From assembly GCA_002254765.1 (NCBI GenBank), contig NJDV01000014.1, positions 1 to 17,758 of the forward strand: 17,758 nt of DNA, written 5' to 3'. The notes beneath the pieces are model-generated. The model was not told where the DNA came from. It saw only the letters and a list, made by a program, of their open reading frames with translations, and made no database searches. This document shows positions 1 to 7,401 of this stretch, piece after piece; the stretch's first letter is position 1, and each line of letters opens with the position of its first letter. The position numbers were made by a program, and so were the translations under genes. The stretch is from Thermoplasmatales archaeon ex4484_36. GTDB taxonomy: Archaea; Thermoplasmatota; Penumbrarchaeia; Penumbrarchaeales; EX4484-36.

Positions 1-290
1 ATCCCAAGGGCAATAGCAATCCCCTCAGAGCCTATGGCAGCTAGATCGTTCACGGTCCCTGCAACAGAGAGTCTTCCTATATCCCCCCCGGGGAAGATAT
101 AGGGTGTGACTGTATGCCCATCTATGGTGAGGGCCCATTGACCGATAACTGCTGAGTCATCCAGTTCCTTGAGCCCTATGTCGGCTATACCCTTTCTGGA
201 GAAGTTCACTGTGAGCTTCTTCAGCAGATCCTGCATGGCCCTTCCCCCCGCCCCCATCATCATGTTGACTTTTTCATTTTCCCTGTCCAT
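1..290 (-). CDS. hypE: Hydrogenase maturation protein HypE (N-terminal part, cut by window edge)
   Basis: HypE takes the carbamoyl group delivered by HypF on its C-terminal cysteine, dehydrates it with ATP to a thiocyanate and donates cyanide to the Fe centre of [NiFe]-hydrogenase; it works in the cytosol with HypC/D/F. The 96 readable residues start at an ATG (290-288) and show the AIR-synthase-like N-domain: MMMGAGGRAMQDLL (residues ~10-23), the LDDSAVI acidic motif (~44-50) and FPGGDIGRLSVAGTVNDLAA (~66-85), which is the HypE form of this fold rather than ThiL, SelD or PurM. The C-terminus with the essential cysteine lies beyond position 1. It runs divergently from the surface-protein gene. 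Its presence implies the organism makes a [NiFe]-hydrogenase; that is inference. No convincing Shine-Dalgarno precedes the ATG, which fits leaderless transcription. Confidence 0.86.
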   Translation of the reverse strand, partial: MDRENEKVNMMMGAGGRAMQDLLKKLTVNFSRKGIADIGLKELDDSAVIGQWALTIDGHTVTPYIFPGGDIGRLSVAGTVNDLAAIGSEGIAIALG

Positions 291-308
291 GGAGCGGGGT
301 AAAACCAC

Positions 309-322
309 TCTGAATAAAATAC
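309..322 (-). promoter_or_regulatory. Candidate TATA box of hypE, leaderless spacing
   Basis: On the minus strand the AT-rich TATTTTATT core follows a purine-rich AAGGGGATAG that resembles a BRE. Its centre is about 27 nt from the hypE ATG, so transcription would begin at or beside the start codon. The same AT-rich block could also serve the plus-strand surface gene, which has no clearer TATA box. Confidence 0.4.
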
Positions 323-424
323 TATCCCCTTAATCTCTGGCATTGGTATGTGAGGAGGCCACACCAAAAAGGTTAAAGTGCTGTGTTGCTAAACAGTAAT
401 GAAAAAAGCCCCGGTGGTATTCAC

Positions 425-610
425 ATGACACCAAAATCCCTCTGCACTCTTGTCGCAGTTTTGATCTCTCTTCTCCCATTCCCCTATCTGTATACTTTGA
501 ATGAAAGTGTCGGTCAGGGGTCCTTTGAGGAGACCTCCTATGAGGTGAATAGCTTGGTCGAGTGGAGTCTCACCTCCCCCTCCAACACCACTGAACTCTT
601 CAGAGTATGA
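425..610 (+). CDS. Large surface protein A, fragment 1: signal peptide
   Basis: First of three consecutive frames that together look like one ~1,236-codon gene. I chose ATG 425 over the upstream GTG 383 because it is preceded by GGTGGT at SD distance and begins directly with a secretory signal: MTPKSLC followed by a hydrophobic stretch to about residue 24. There is no lipobox cysteine at the cleavage region, so a lipoprotein is unlikely. After the signal comes a Ser/Thr/Asn-rich start of the mature chain with N-glycosylation sequons (NES, NTT). The frame stops at 608-610, but frame +1 continues with an Asp-box sequence. The shift must lie between 549 (after a stop in the next frame) and 607; a CCCCC run at 576-580 is one possible slip site. 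Confidence 0.6.
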   Translation: MTPKSLCTLVAVLISLLPFPYLYTLNESVGQGSFEETSYEVNSLVEWSLTSPSNTTELFRV

Positions 611-980
611 AGGTCACATATTCCAGGTGTGGCGGGACTCAACGGGTAGAAGTGTATACCTCAGATACTCTGTCGATAACGGCAGCACCTTCTCCAGCCC
701 AATTCTTGTAGCTAGCTCTTCAACAGATTATCTCGCGTTCCCGGGGGTTCTTGTGGAAGAGGGAAGGATACATGTCTTCTATAGGTCATATTACGGGAGA
801 AAATATTATGAAAAGTGGGTAAACATAACGGACACCGTGAACATCACCCGAGCAACACCGCTTCAGGTGAACGTCTATTATTCCAATGACTACCCTTACG
901 TATATTATGATGTAACCAGTGATAGGCAAGATATTTCCAATGGGGTGTTTCAGACGGATATGTTCATACTTTCACCCTGA
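600..980 (+). CDS. Large surface protein A, fragment 2: Asp-box (BNR) beta-propeller part
   Basis: Continuation of the gene that begins at 425. It has no credible start of its own; the readable frame enters near 600. It carries a canonical sialidase Asp-box, SVDNGSTFS (S-x-D-x-G-x-T-F), and beta-rich sequence with alternating aromatic residues and sequons NIT and NIT, typical of propeller blades in extracellular archaeal proteins. Catalytic sialidase residues cannot be assigned, so this is probably a binding or structural propeller. The frame ends at 978-980. The next part of the protein reads in another frame that is open from 926, so the second break lies between 926 and 977. Confidence 0.6.
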   Translation, partial: SEYEGHIFQVWRDSTGRSVYLRYSVDNGSTFSSPILVASSSTDYLAFPGVLVEEGRIHVFYRSYYGRKYYEKWVNITDTVNITRATPLQVNVYYSNDYPYVYYDVTSDRQDISNGVFQTDMFILSP

Positions 981-3900
981 GAAATTATGGGACAACTACG
1001 GTTTATTCCAGAACGGCCATATCGGCTACAAGAAACTTCCGCCAACTCTCAATTGTCAGCGATGGAGGATACAATATATACCTTACTGCATCTTTGAGCT
1101 CCCAGGACGACATATATTTCACCAAGAGTACAAACCTCGGAGGTAGTTGGGGACCAGCTCAGGTGATTGTGGCCAACAGGGGCTCTCCTTCACAGGGTTA
1201 TATTGCTTATGATCAAAGCATTGGAAGAGATTCTGAGGGAAGACTCGTAGTGGTTTATGAGCACAGTTCATCGAACATATATATGGTTTACTCTACTGAC
1301 AACGGAAACAGCTGGACCCCGGAATACAAGCAGGTAAAGGTCGTATCCGGATCTGCCTTCGATCCATGCATAGCCACCTGCGGATACGTGATAGATTATC
1401 TCACAGGAAGCAATCCCTATTCGCTAAAACAGGTTTCAATATTCGTCCCCGCCGTGGAAGGCACTTTCAACACCACAGCTAGAGTCTCTCTCCCCCTACT
1501 TCGTTACGACGCTATATTTGTGAATGCCTCCTATCACGGAGAGGGAGAGGTTCTGTTAAGGGTGTTTAATGGAGAGGACAATGGGCTTCTTATGAACTGG
1601 ACAACCATTAACTTCTCAGCCTCCGGATGGGCTGGAGGACTTCATTATACGGCAATTATCTCCTTATCTGGCATGAGTTGGGCTGAAAGGACCCCACCGA
1701 TGAAAGTCTATTTTGAGTTCAAAATCAAATGCCCGATCTGGGAAAAGAGACCTTTCATCCGATGGGTGGCACTTAATTTCACAGCTGCATATCCTTACTG
1801 GGACAATTTCACAGACCTCACCGGGATTTCCTACTATGAAGAGATGGACTACAGCGACGGAAGATTCAAGCTGAAGATTGGTGCGCTGTTTGCGAAGATA
1901 GAGACGGAAATTATACAGATAGAGGATAGATATCCAGATTACTTAATGCTCAACGTGAGAAATTTAAGCAGCTCAAATTACTTGAAAGTTGAGGTAAGGG
2001 ATGGGATTCATCCATACCCTCCGATCCCGGGATTTTCAAGGTCTGAATGTAATATTTTGACAGAAGGTGGAGGATGGGAGAGAGTCTCCTGGGGAGGAAG
2101 GCAACTGGGTGACCTTTCTACATCTTATAAAAGAATAAAGATCGTTATTTATGTGACCTCAGACCAATCCCTTCTTCCGGAGATACACGGCCTCGCGCTG
2201 GTCAGAAACAATCCGCCTCAAATAAGACTACTCTCCGTCAACACCACTGAGGTTTATCGAGGGTCCTCAGTAATTATAAATGTTCACGGAACGGATTATG
2301 AAGACCCCCCGGAAGGACTGGCGGTCATCTGTCAGATGAAAAGGGTGGATGAGGAATCCTGGCAGCCTGCTCCGGTGACCAGGATGGAATATGAGGCCCC
2401 CTTCTGGGAGCTCACGCTGACCCCCCCTCTTAATATCACTACAGGCGCATATCAGATTAGGGTCAAGGTATCTGACACGAGAGGTGCGGAGAGTACCTGG
2501 GCAGAGTTAAACCAGCAGCTTAGGGTTTTGAACAATCGCCCCACAAAACCCGAAGTAGAGATTGAAGAGGACCCAGTCACTATACTAACCGATGTTCACA
2601 TAAGTATTAAGAGGCCCTCTGTAGACGTGGAAACGCCATCTAATGATCTCACATATCGTATTACGCTTTACAGAAACGGACACTATTTTGATGAAAAGAC
2701 GATAAAAGAGGACGAAGTGGTGGTGGTGCCTCGTCAGGAACTCAATAAAGGGCAGAGCTGGCAGGTGAAGGCAGAGGCTTATGATGGAGAGAACTATTCA
2801 GAACCCGAATTTGTGGAATTCCACGTGATCAATCTCCCACCCCAGAGCGATGTAGGATATCTAGAGATAGATCTCCAGGAGGATGTGGGAAAAAGCATAG
2901 ATTTAAAAGAGGTGTTTTATGACCCAGACGACCAAACTCTTCAGTACTTCTACAGTGGAAATAAGGATATCTTCCTGACCATAGAGGATGACATCCTCTA
3001 CTTAAGCCCCCGAGAAAATTATTACGGGGAGGAGAGTTTCATCCTCGGGGCATCCGATGGGGAGCTCGAAACCCAGATATCGATCCTTGTCAGAGTGGAA
3101 GCTGTGAACGACCTCCCATCGCTTGAGGTACCCCCCCTGATTAGGGGGAGAGAAGGGGAATGGCTGGAGGTCCATTTCAACGCCTCCGACGAGGCTGATC
3201 AGGAGGAGGTCACTGTTACCACAAACATCACAAGCGTCGTGGAAGGGCTCGTAAATCGTGTAAACTTTTATCTGCTGAAGAACGGTTTCAGACTGCTTCC
3301 AGACAACAACATGGTAGGAGAATACACCATTGAAGTGGTCGCCACCGACGAATCCGGGGGCTCGGTATCCAGACAAGTGAAACTTATAATATTGAACGTT
3401 AACAATCCCCCGGAGAGTATCTACATAAGGAAACCTTCCGACGGGGCTGAATTCAGCGAGGGCAGCCCAATCGAATTTGTTGGGGAAGCGAAGGATCCGG
3501 ACACTCTACACGGACAGGTTCTTATATTTACCTGGTACTCCAATATAACAGGCGATATAGGAAGGGGGTCTACCCTTACAAATGTAACGCTACCAGTGGG
3601 AATCCACAAAATAACCTTTACCGTGGACGACGGAGAATATCAGCGAAACAGAAGTATCACCATTCGTGTGGTGAAAAAGCCCGCTGGAGGGATAAGCGGC
3701 GAGAGTGAAACTCCAGGGGAGACTGAAGGGCCTCCGTCGGAGTCTAGAGGGGGAAAGAACTACCTTTACATCATTATAATTCTAGCGGCTCTGATCGTTG
3801 TAGCGGCGGCTGGAGTAATATTTATGCTTAAGAGAGGAGAGGAGAAAACAGCGGAAGAGGGGAGGAGAGAGATACCTCCCTTCAAGAAAAAAGGTGAATC

Positions 3901-4135
3901 TGCAAGTGGAGCGAGACAGGGAAGCGCCGCGGGCACCCCTAAACCTTCTGCGACGCACGGAAGGGGAATTGTGACAACTACCGTTAGACCTCCGGTGAAA
4001 ACGCCGATCAAGCCTCCGGTTGTGGCTCCGGGTGGGTTTGAGACCCACCATACTCCGCCACCAAAGCCAGAAGAGCACGAAGATGGTGTTGAGCTTGAAG
4101 AAATAAGATACATAAGGCCGGGGGAGGGGAGCTAA
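962..4135 (+). CDS. Large surface protein A, fragment 3: rest of propeller, Ig/cadherin-like modules, membrane anchor
   Basis: The bulk of the protein; a TTG at 1094 is the first possible start, but coding clearly reaches back to about 962. Two more Asp-boxes (STNLGGSWG, STDNGNSWT) continue the propeller. From roughly 2200 on there are four or five tandem beta-sandwich modules of ~90-100 residues, separated by Pro-rich joints (NNPPQI, NRPTKP, NLPPQS, VNDLPS, NNPPES) and carrying cadherin/PKD-like acidic turns such as DPDDQTL and KDPDTLHG, plausibly Ca2+-binding. Near 3761-3830 lies a single hydrophobic helix starting NYLYIIIILAALIVV, then a basic stop-transfer and a ~100-residue Pro/Thr/Lys-rich cytosolic tail. 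This gives type I topology: exterior modules, interior tail. Many N-x-S/T sites suggest N-glycosylation. The role is unknown; adhesion or an S-layer-associated function is inference. Confidence 0.72.
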   Translation, partial: VHTFTLRNYGTTTVYSRTAISATRNFRQLSIVSDGGYNIYLTASLSSQDDIYFTKSTNLGGSWGPAQVIVANRGSPSQGYIAYDQSIGRDSEGRLVVVYEHSSSNIYMVYSTDNGNSWTPEYKQVKVVSGSAFDPCIATCGYVIDYLTGSNPYSLKQVSIFVPAVEGTFNTTARVSLPLLRYDAIFVNASYHGEGEVLLRVFNGEDNGLLMNWTTINFSASGWAGGLHYTAIISLSGMSWAERTPPMKVYFEFKIKCPIWEKRPFIRWVALNFTAAYPYWDNFTDLTGISYYEEMDYSDGRFKLKIGALFAKIETEIIQIEDRYPDYLMLNVRNLSSSNYLKVEVRDGIHPYPPIPGFSRSECNILTEGGGWERVSWGGRQLGDLSTSYKRIKIVIYVTSDQSLLPEIHGLALVRNNPPQIRLLSVNTTEVYRGSSVIINVHGTDYEDPPEGLAVICQMKRVDEESWQPAPVTRMEYEAPFWELTLTPPLNITTGAYQIRVKVSDTRGAESTWAELNQQLRVLNNRPTKPEVEIEEDPVTILTDVHISIKRPSVDVETPSNDLTYRITLYRNGHYFDEKTIKEDEVVVVPRQELNKGQSWQVKAEAYDGENYSEPEFVEFHVINLPPQSDVGYLEIDLQEDVGKSIDLKEVFYDPDDQTLQYFYSGNKDIFLTIEDDILYLSPRENYYGEESFILGASDGELETQISILVRVEAVNDLPSLEVPPLIRGREGEWLEVHFNASDEADQEEVTVTTNITSVVEGLVNRVNFYLLKNGFRLLPDNNMVGEYTIEVVATDESGGSVSRQVKLIILNVNNPPESIYIRKPSDGAEFSEGSPIEFVGEAKDPDTLHGQVLIFTWYSNITGDIGRGSTLTNVTLPVGIHKITFTVDDGEYQRNRSITIRVVKKPAGGISGESETPGETEGPPSESRGGKNYLYIIIILAALIVVAAAGVIFMLKRGEEKTAEEGRREIPPFKKKGESASGARQGSAAGTPKPSATHGRGIVTTTVRPPVKTPIKPPVVAPGGFETHHTPPPKPEEHEDGVELEEIRYIRPGEGS

Positions 4136-4200
4136 GTTAGGGTAAATATTAATAAACGCCGCTAGATATTACAAAGATTGGTGATAGAGCCCCAACCGAT

Positions 4201-4238
4201 GTTATTACTCCTTCCGGGAGGTCGGAGAGGGTAATGAC
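4201..4238. terminator. Hairpin between convergent genes (possible bidirectional terminator)
   Basis: GTTATTAC (4201-4208) can pair with GTAATGAC (4231-4238) with one G-T wobble, and an inner TCC/GGA pairing extends it. It sits between the stop of surface protein A and the stop of the AT-hook gene. Archaeal termination relies mainly on T-tracts, which are absent here, so a role is uncertain. Confidence 0.25.
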
Positions 4239-4241
4239 TGA

Positions 4242-4865
4242 TCAGGAGAGATATATTATTCCGAGATTTGAGATCTTATATCTCCCCTTTTTCTTTCCCG
4301 GCATAAGAAGCCCCATCTTATCGGAGCTGAGCTTTCTTAAGTAATAGCTGATGTTCTTTGGAGGATCCATTTTGAGTTCTTTGTAGAGTTCCTTGATGTC
4401 TGAGGCCCTGAACTCCCTCTTTTTCAAAACCTTGTTGATCCAGTAAGCCATGAGAAGTATTTTGTCTCCCTCTTTTGCCGGACTTTTGAGTTTGAAGAGC
4501 TCGGGGAGAGACTTGACTGAGGTGATATCAACCTTCTTCTCAGCTTCAGCTTCGGCTTTCTTTTTTCTCCCTCTTCTTTTAGCAGGCTTCTTCTCCTCTA
4601 CCGCAGCCTCGGCGGCCTTCACGACCTCTGTCTTCCTTGGCCTGCCTCTCCGTCTTTTGGGTTTAGCTTCCTCTGCCACCTTCTCTACTGCAATCTCCTT
4701 CACTACTGCTGGGGCCTCCATTTTAGGCATTTCAGGAATTTTGAGACCTGTAGCAGAGAGAATGTGTTTCATATCCCCGAAGCTCTCCCTCACAAAATTT
4801 TTGTCTCCTTCAAGCTCTATTTCAATATCACCCATCTTAAGCCTTAGTTTATGCACTTCAGCCAT
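4242..4865 (-). CDS. AT-hook / winged-helix-like DNA-binding protein of unknown function
   Basis: A 207-residue protein in three parts. Residues ~1-40 form a small beta-like domain (VHKLRLKMGDIEIELEG). Residues ~50-112 are an Ala/Glu/Lys linker with two AT-hook-like motifs, RRRGRPRK (~71-78) and KRRGRKKK (~96-103), which bind the AT minor groove in known AT-hook proteins. Residues ~130-207 are compact and helical, ending in PGKKKGRYKISNLGIIYL, which looks like the last helix and beta-wing of a winged helix. I infer a transcription factor or chromatin protein, cytosolic. I do not recognise a named family. The start is firm: GGTGAT sits 3 nt before the ATG. It is divergent from priS and convergent with surface protein A. 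Confidence 0.72.
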   Translation of the reverse strand: MAEVHKLRLKMGDIEIELEGDKNFVRESFGDMKHILSATGLKIPEMPKMEAPAVVKEIAVEKVAEEAKPKRRRGRPRKTEVVKAAEAAVEEKKPAKRRGRKKKAEAEAEKKVDITSVKSLPELFKLKSPAKEGDKILLMAYWINKVLKKREFRASDIKELYKELKMDPPKNISYYLRKLSSDKMGLLMPGKKKGRYKISNLGIIYLS

Positions 4866-4868
4866 TAT

Positions 4869-4905
4869 ATCACCATTTTTTATTATGCATTTCTTCTATA
4901 TAAAA
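4869..4905 (-). promoter_or_regulatory. TATA box and Shine-Dalgarno of the AT-hook gene
   Basis: On the minus strand TTTTATATA (4905-4897) lies about 36 nt from the ATG, predicting a transcript start near 4875 and a leader of about 10 nt that holds a perfect GGTGAT ribosome-binding site (4874-4869). Confidence 0.5.
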
Positions 4906-4947
4906 TGTTCTTAAGAAATAGGCATTTTGCATGCTTTTTAGACATGT

Positions 4948-4968
4948 TATGGGGGGCACCAACCCATA
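4948..4968. repeat. Small inverted repeat in the divergent AT-hook/priS intergenic region
   Basis: TATGGG (4948-4953) and CCCATA (4963-4968) are perfect complements separated by 9 nt, with the palindrome GCATGC just upstream (4929-4934). The 245-nt AT-rich spacer between two divergent genes is a reasonable place for an operator, but short repeats like this occur by chance. Confidence 0.25.
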
Positions 4969-5110
4969 TTATCTACTTATTAATTTATTGAAAACAATCT
5001 TTTTCTTATCTGAGACTTAATCATAATTTATCTGGAAGATGGTGTTTTGATATCGGAACTTTCGGATACCTTAAGGGTAAATTTTTAATTAAGACTGTGG
5101 ATGTGGGGGT

Positions 5111-6376
5111 ATGATTACTATGGCAGATATGAGCCCCCGAGAGATGTTTTTGAAGAGGGCATTTCAGAGGTTCTATTCTAAATCCCTTCCCCCACCACCA
5201 CTCCGCTTTACCTTAAGGGAGTACGCATACTTCCCCTTTAATTCTAACATGATGATAAGGCACCTCTCCGTGAGGAACCTTGACGACTATAAAACATTGT
5301 ATTTACAGAAAGTTCCGAGGCATGTTTATTATTCATCGGCATTTTACCGGCGGCCTGACCAGCAGCCCATGGAAGAGAAAATAAAAGGGTGGCTTGGCGC
5401 TGAACTTATATTTGATCTAGATTCAGACCACATACCCGGGGCTGAAAACCTGCCATACCCAGAACAACTTAAAGAGGTGAAGAGATTTTTTGTAAGACTG
5501 ATAGATGAATTCATGATCCCAGATTTTGGTATAGATGAAAAGTACCTCAAGATTAACTTTTCTGGAGGGAGAGGATACCATCTGCACGTAATCGATCCTG
5601 CTCTTTTCACTCTCGACTCGCATCAGAGAAGGGAGATTGTGGATTATATAACAGGGAAAGGAATAGACCCTGAGGCTCTTCTTCACAGAAAGAGAAGAAG
5701 GGTGGGTAGACGGGGTTACGAGAAGGACGTGGAGGTCTACTATCTACCCTCCAAAGATAGTTGGGGGTGGTCGGGGAAACTGAGGAGGGCTGCAGAGGAT
5801 TTTATGAAAGAGCTTGGAGAGTCCGATGAGGAGGACGCTGTGGAAGAAATTTATGAATTAGCTAAAAGCGCTGGGATTGGTTGGGGGAGAAGGAGAGCGG
5901 AGAGGCTTTATGAGATGCTCTTCCTCACCCCCGGGGCCTCTATGAGAAGACGAAAGATGCTTGAGGAGGGTGTGCTTGACACCCTTCCTGACCAGTACAG
6001 GAAGGGCCTTCTGCACGTTGTGAGGGAATATTCTGCGGTTCACTTGGGGGGAGAAACCGACGAACCGGTCACCACGGACACAAAAAGAATAATCAGGGTT
6101 CCGGGGTCCCTGCACGGTAAGAGCACACTTCTGGCGAAACCCCTCACTTTGGAAGAGCTTGAGCCCTTTGATCCACTCTCCGATGCTGTAGTTCTTCCCG
6201 AGTCCCCGGAGGTTGTGGTGAGGGCTGTCAGAAGGGGCACCGTAGCGCTGAAAGACGTGAAGGTGAGTTTTGAAGAGGGAGAGGAGGTGCCCCTGCCCTT
6301 CTACGCCGCCGCATTTTTACTCGGCACCGGTATGGCGGTTTTGGAGAGAGAGGAGGAGGTGCATAAAAAAATATAA
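5111..6376 (+). CDS. priS: DNA primase small (catalytic) subunit PriS
   Basis: Synthesises RNA/DNA primers with PriL at the replication fork. The 421-residue chain has the archaeo-eukaryotic primase signature: the metal-binding pair in FDLDSDH (D103, D105), SGGRGYH (S152-H158), and the third acidic residue in VTTDTKRIIRVPGSLHGKS (D324), the last also contacting nucleotide in known structures. Length is close to other archaeal PriS (~350-420). The protein has no cysteine at all, so the zinc knuckle of Pyrococcus and Sulfolobus PriS is absent. ATG 5111 is given, but ATG 5120 is an equally good start because GGGGGT (5105-5110) stands 9 nt before it and only touches 5111. The AT-rich stretch near 5077-5090 (GTAAATTTTTAATT) is the likely TATA element, implying a very short leader. 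gins51 follows after 42 nt. Confidence 0.95.
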   Translation: MITMADMSPREMFLKRAFQRFYSKSLPPPPLRFTLREYAYFPFNSNMMIRHLSVRNLDDYKTLYLQKVPRHVYYSSAFYRRPDQQPMEEKIKGWLGAELIFDLDSDHIPGAENLPYPEQLKEVKRFFVRLIDEFMIPDFGIDEKYLKINFSGGRGYHLHVIDPALFTLDSHQRREIVDYITGKGIDPEALLHRKRRRVGRRGYEKDVEVYYLPSKDSWGWSGKLRRAAEDFMKELGESDEEDAVEEIYELAKSAGIGWGRRRAERLYEMLFLTPGASMRRRKMLEEGVLDTLPDQYRKGLLHVVREYSAVHLGGETDEPVTTDTKRIIRVPGSLHGKSTLLAKPLTLEELEPFDPLSDAVVLPESPEVVVRAVRRGTVALKDVKVSFEEGEEVPLPFYAAAFLLGTGMAVLEREEEVHKKI

Positions 6377-6402
6377 TACTGCTTGGTGTTTTCTACCACC
6401 TT

Positions 6403-6410
6403 AGGGGGTG
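6403..6410 (+). promoter_or_regulatory. Shine-Dalgarno that sets the gins51 start
   Basis: AGGGGGTG lies 8 nt before GTG 6419. It supports that codon over the in-frame TTG at 6383, which has no such site and would add 12 residues unlike the family N-terminus. Confidence 0.5.
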
Positions 6411-6418
6411 CCGGAAAG

Positions 6419-7381
6419 GTGGCAGATGACGATGTTTACAAGGAGATTACCAGGAAGATAGCTGAGGTCTACGAAGCAGAGAAGGGAAGGCCCTCCCTTT
6501 ACCCCCTTGAAGAGACCTTCTTTCAGGATGTGAAAAAACTTCTCAATTACCTGTGGGACCGCTACATTGCCTCGCAGGAGAGCGTAAAGGAGAGCTCCAG
6601 AGCACCCTTATACCTTGAGGAATACAGGAACTTTAAAAGAATATTAACTCAGATATATCTAAGGAGGGAGAAGAAGATAGTGCGCCTTGCCATCAGTGCG
6701 GCTATGGGGGGGGTGGTGAACACGGAGAACATGGTAGCTACCGAGAAAAAACTTTTTGAGAGCCTCCGGGAAGCCCTTGATTGGCACCGGAGGGAGACCC
6801 TTGGAGGGTACTTGTCGGGTATGGGGACTACCCCCTCGGTGGATACAACCGCTGAGGAATATATAGAGGAACCTGTGGTCCCTCCACCGCGTCCCTCCCA
6901 AGCGAAGGGACCGGAAGCCCAGGGAGAGGAAGGAGCCATGGACAGCGCTGCTGAGGAGAAGTTGGAAACTGCCGAGGAGGTGAGCGAACCCGCAGGTGCG
7001 AGAGCTGAAATGGAAGCTGTTCAAACCAGTAGTGAAGGGGGGGTGGTGGAGAGGACTGCGAAGAAGGATGAGGGAGGTGGGATGACAGCAGTCGAAGTGA
7101 CCCGTGAGGAGGATGGGAGGTTGAAGGGGGTGGATATGGGTATTACTGCTGAAAAACACCCCCACCGCAGGGGAGCAGAGCCCTTTGAGAGGGGTCCGAA
7201 AAGAGGTGAGCTTTTCGGGACAAAAGAGATATTGTTTGTTGAGAAGGAAATCGGCGACATAGCCACTAAAAGGGAGAGGAGCCTGTATCTTAGAAGCAAT
7301 GATGTTCTATACACTGATAGAGAGATCATGGAGGCCCTCTCCAAAGGGGGATTCGGAAGACTGGTTACTACCAAAGATTGA
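6419..7381 (+). CDS. gins51: GINS complex subunit Gins51 (Sld5/Psf1-like) with a long acidic linker
   Basis: Gins51 joins Gins23 in the archaeal GINS complex, which binds MCM and the Cdc45-like RecJ/GAN protein and contacts primase at the fork. The N-terminal helical A domain (~1-130) has the family opening SLYPLEETFFQDVKKLL and the YLEEYRNFKRILTQIYLRRE helices followed by KIVRLA. The last ~54 residues (EILFVEKEIGDIATKRE...) form the small beta B domain, in the A-then-B order that defines Gins51. Between them lie ~135 residues of Glu/Ala/Gly/Pro-rich, probably disordered linker, making 320 residues against about 180-200 in many archaea. The order priS-gins51 with a 42-nt gap matches the known coupling of these genes. 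Assignment rests on domain order and neighbour; sequence similarity of the B domain is modest. Confidence 0.8.
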   Translation: MADDDVYKEITRKIAEVYEAEKGRPSLYPLEETFFQDVKKLLNYLWDRYIASQESVKESSRAPLYLEEYRNFKRILTQIYLRREKKIVRLAISAAMGGVVNTENMVATEKKLFESLREALDWHRRETLGGYLSGMGTTPSVDTTAEEYIEEPVVPPPRPSQAKGPEAQGEEGAMDSAAEEKLETAEEVSEPAGARAEMEAVQTSSEGGVVERTAKKDEGGGMTAVEVTREEDGRLKGVDMGITAEKHPHRRGAEPFERGPKRGELFGTKEILFVEKEIGDIATKRERSLYLRSNDVLYTDREIMEALSKGGFGRLVTTKD

Positions 7382-7401
7382 AAATCTTCGTTGGTGGGGA
7401 A

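Noticed and set aside
1..290. ThiL, SelD or PurM instead of HypE
   Set aside because: The FPGGDIG and AGTVNDLAA sequences follow the HypE form of the AIR-synthase fold.
425..4135. Programmed ribosomal frameshifting in surface gene A
   Set aside because: The two shifts go in opposite directions, no slippery heptamer or stimulatory structure is evident, and other genes show unrelated breaks.
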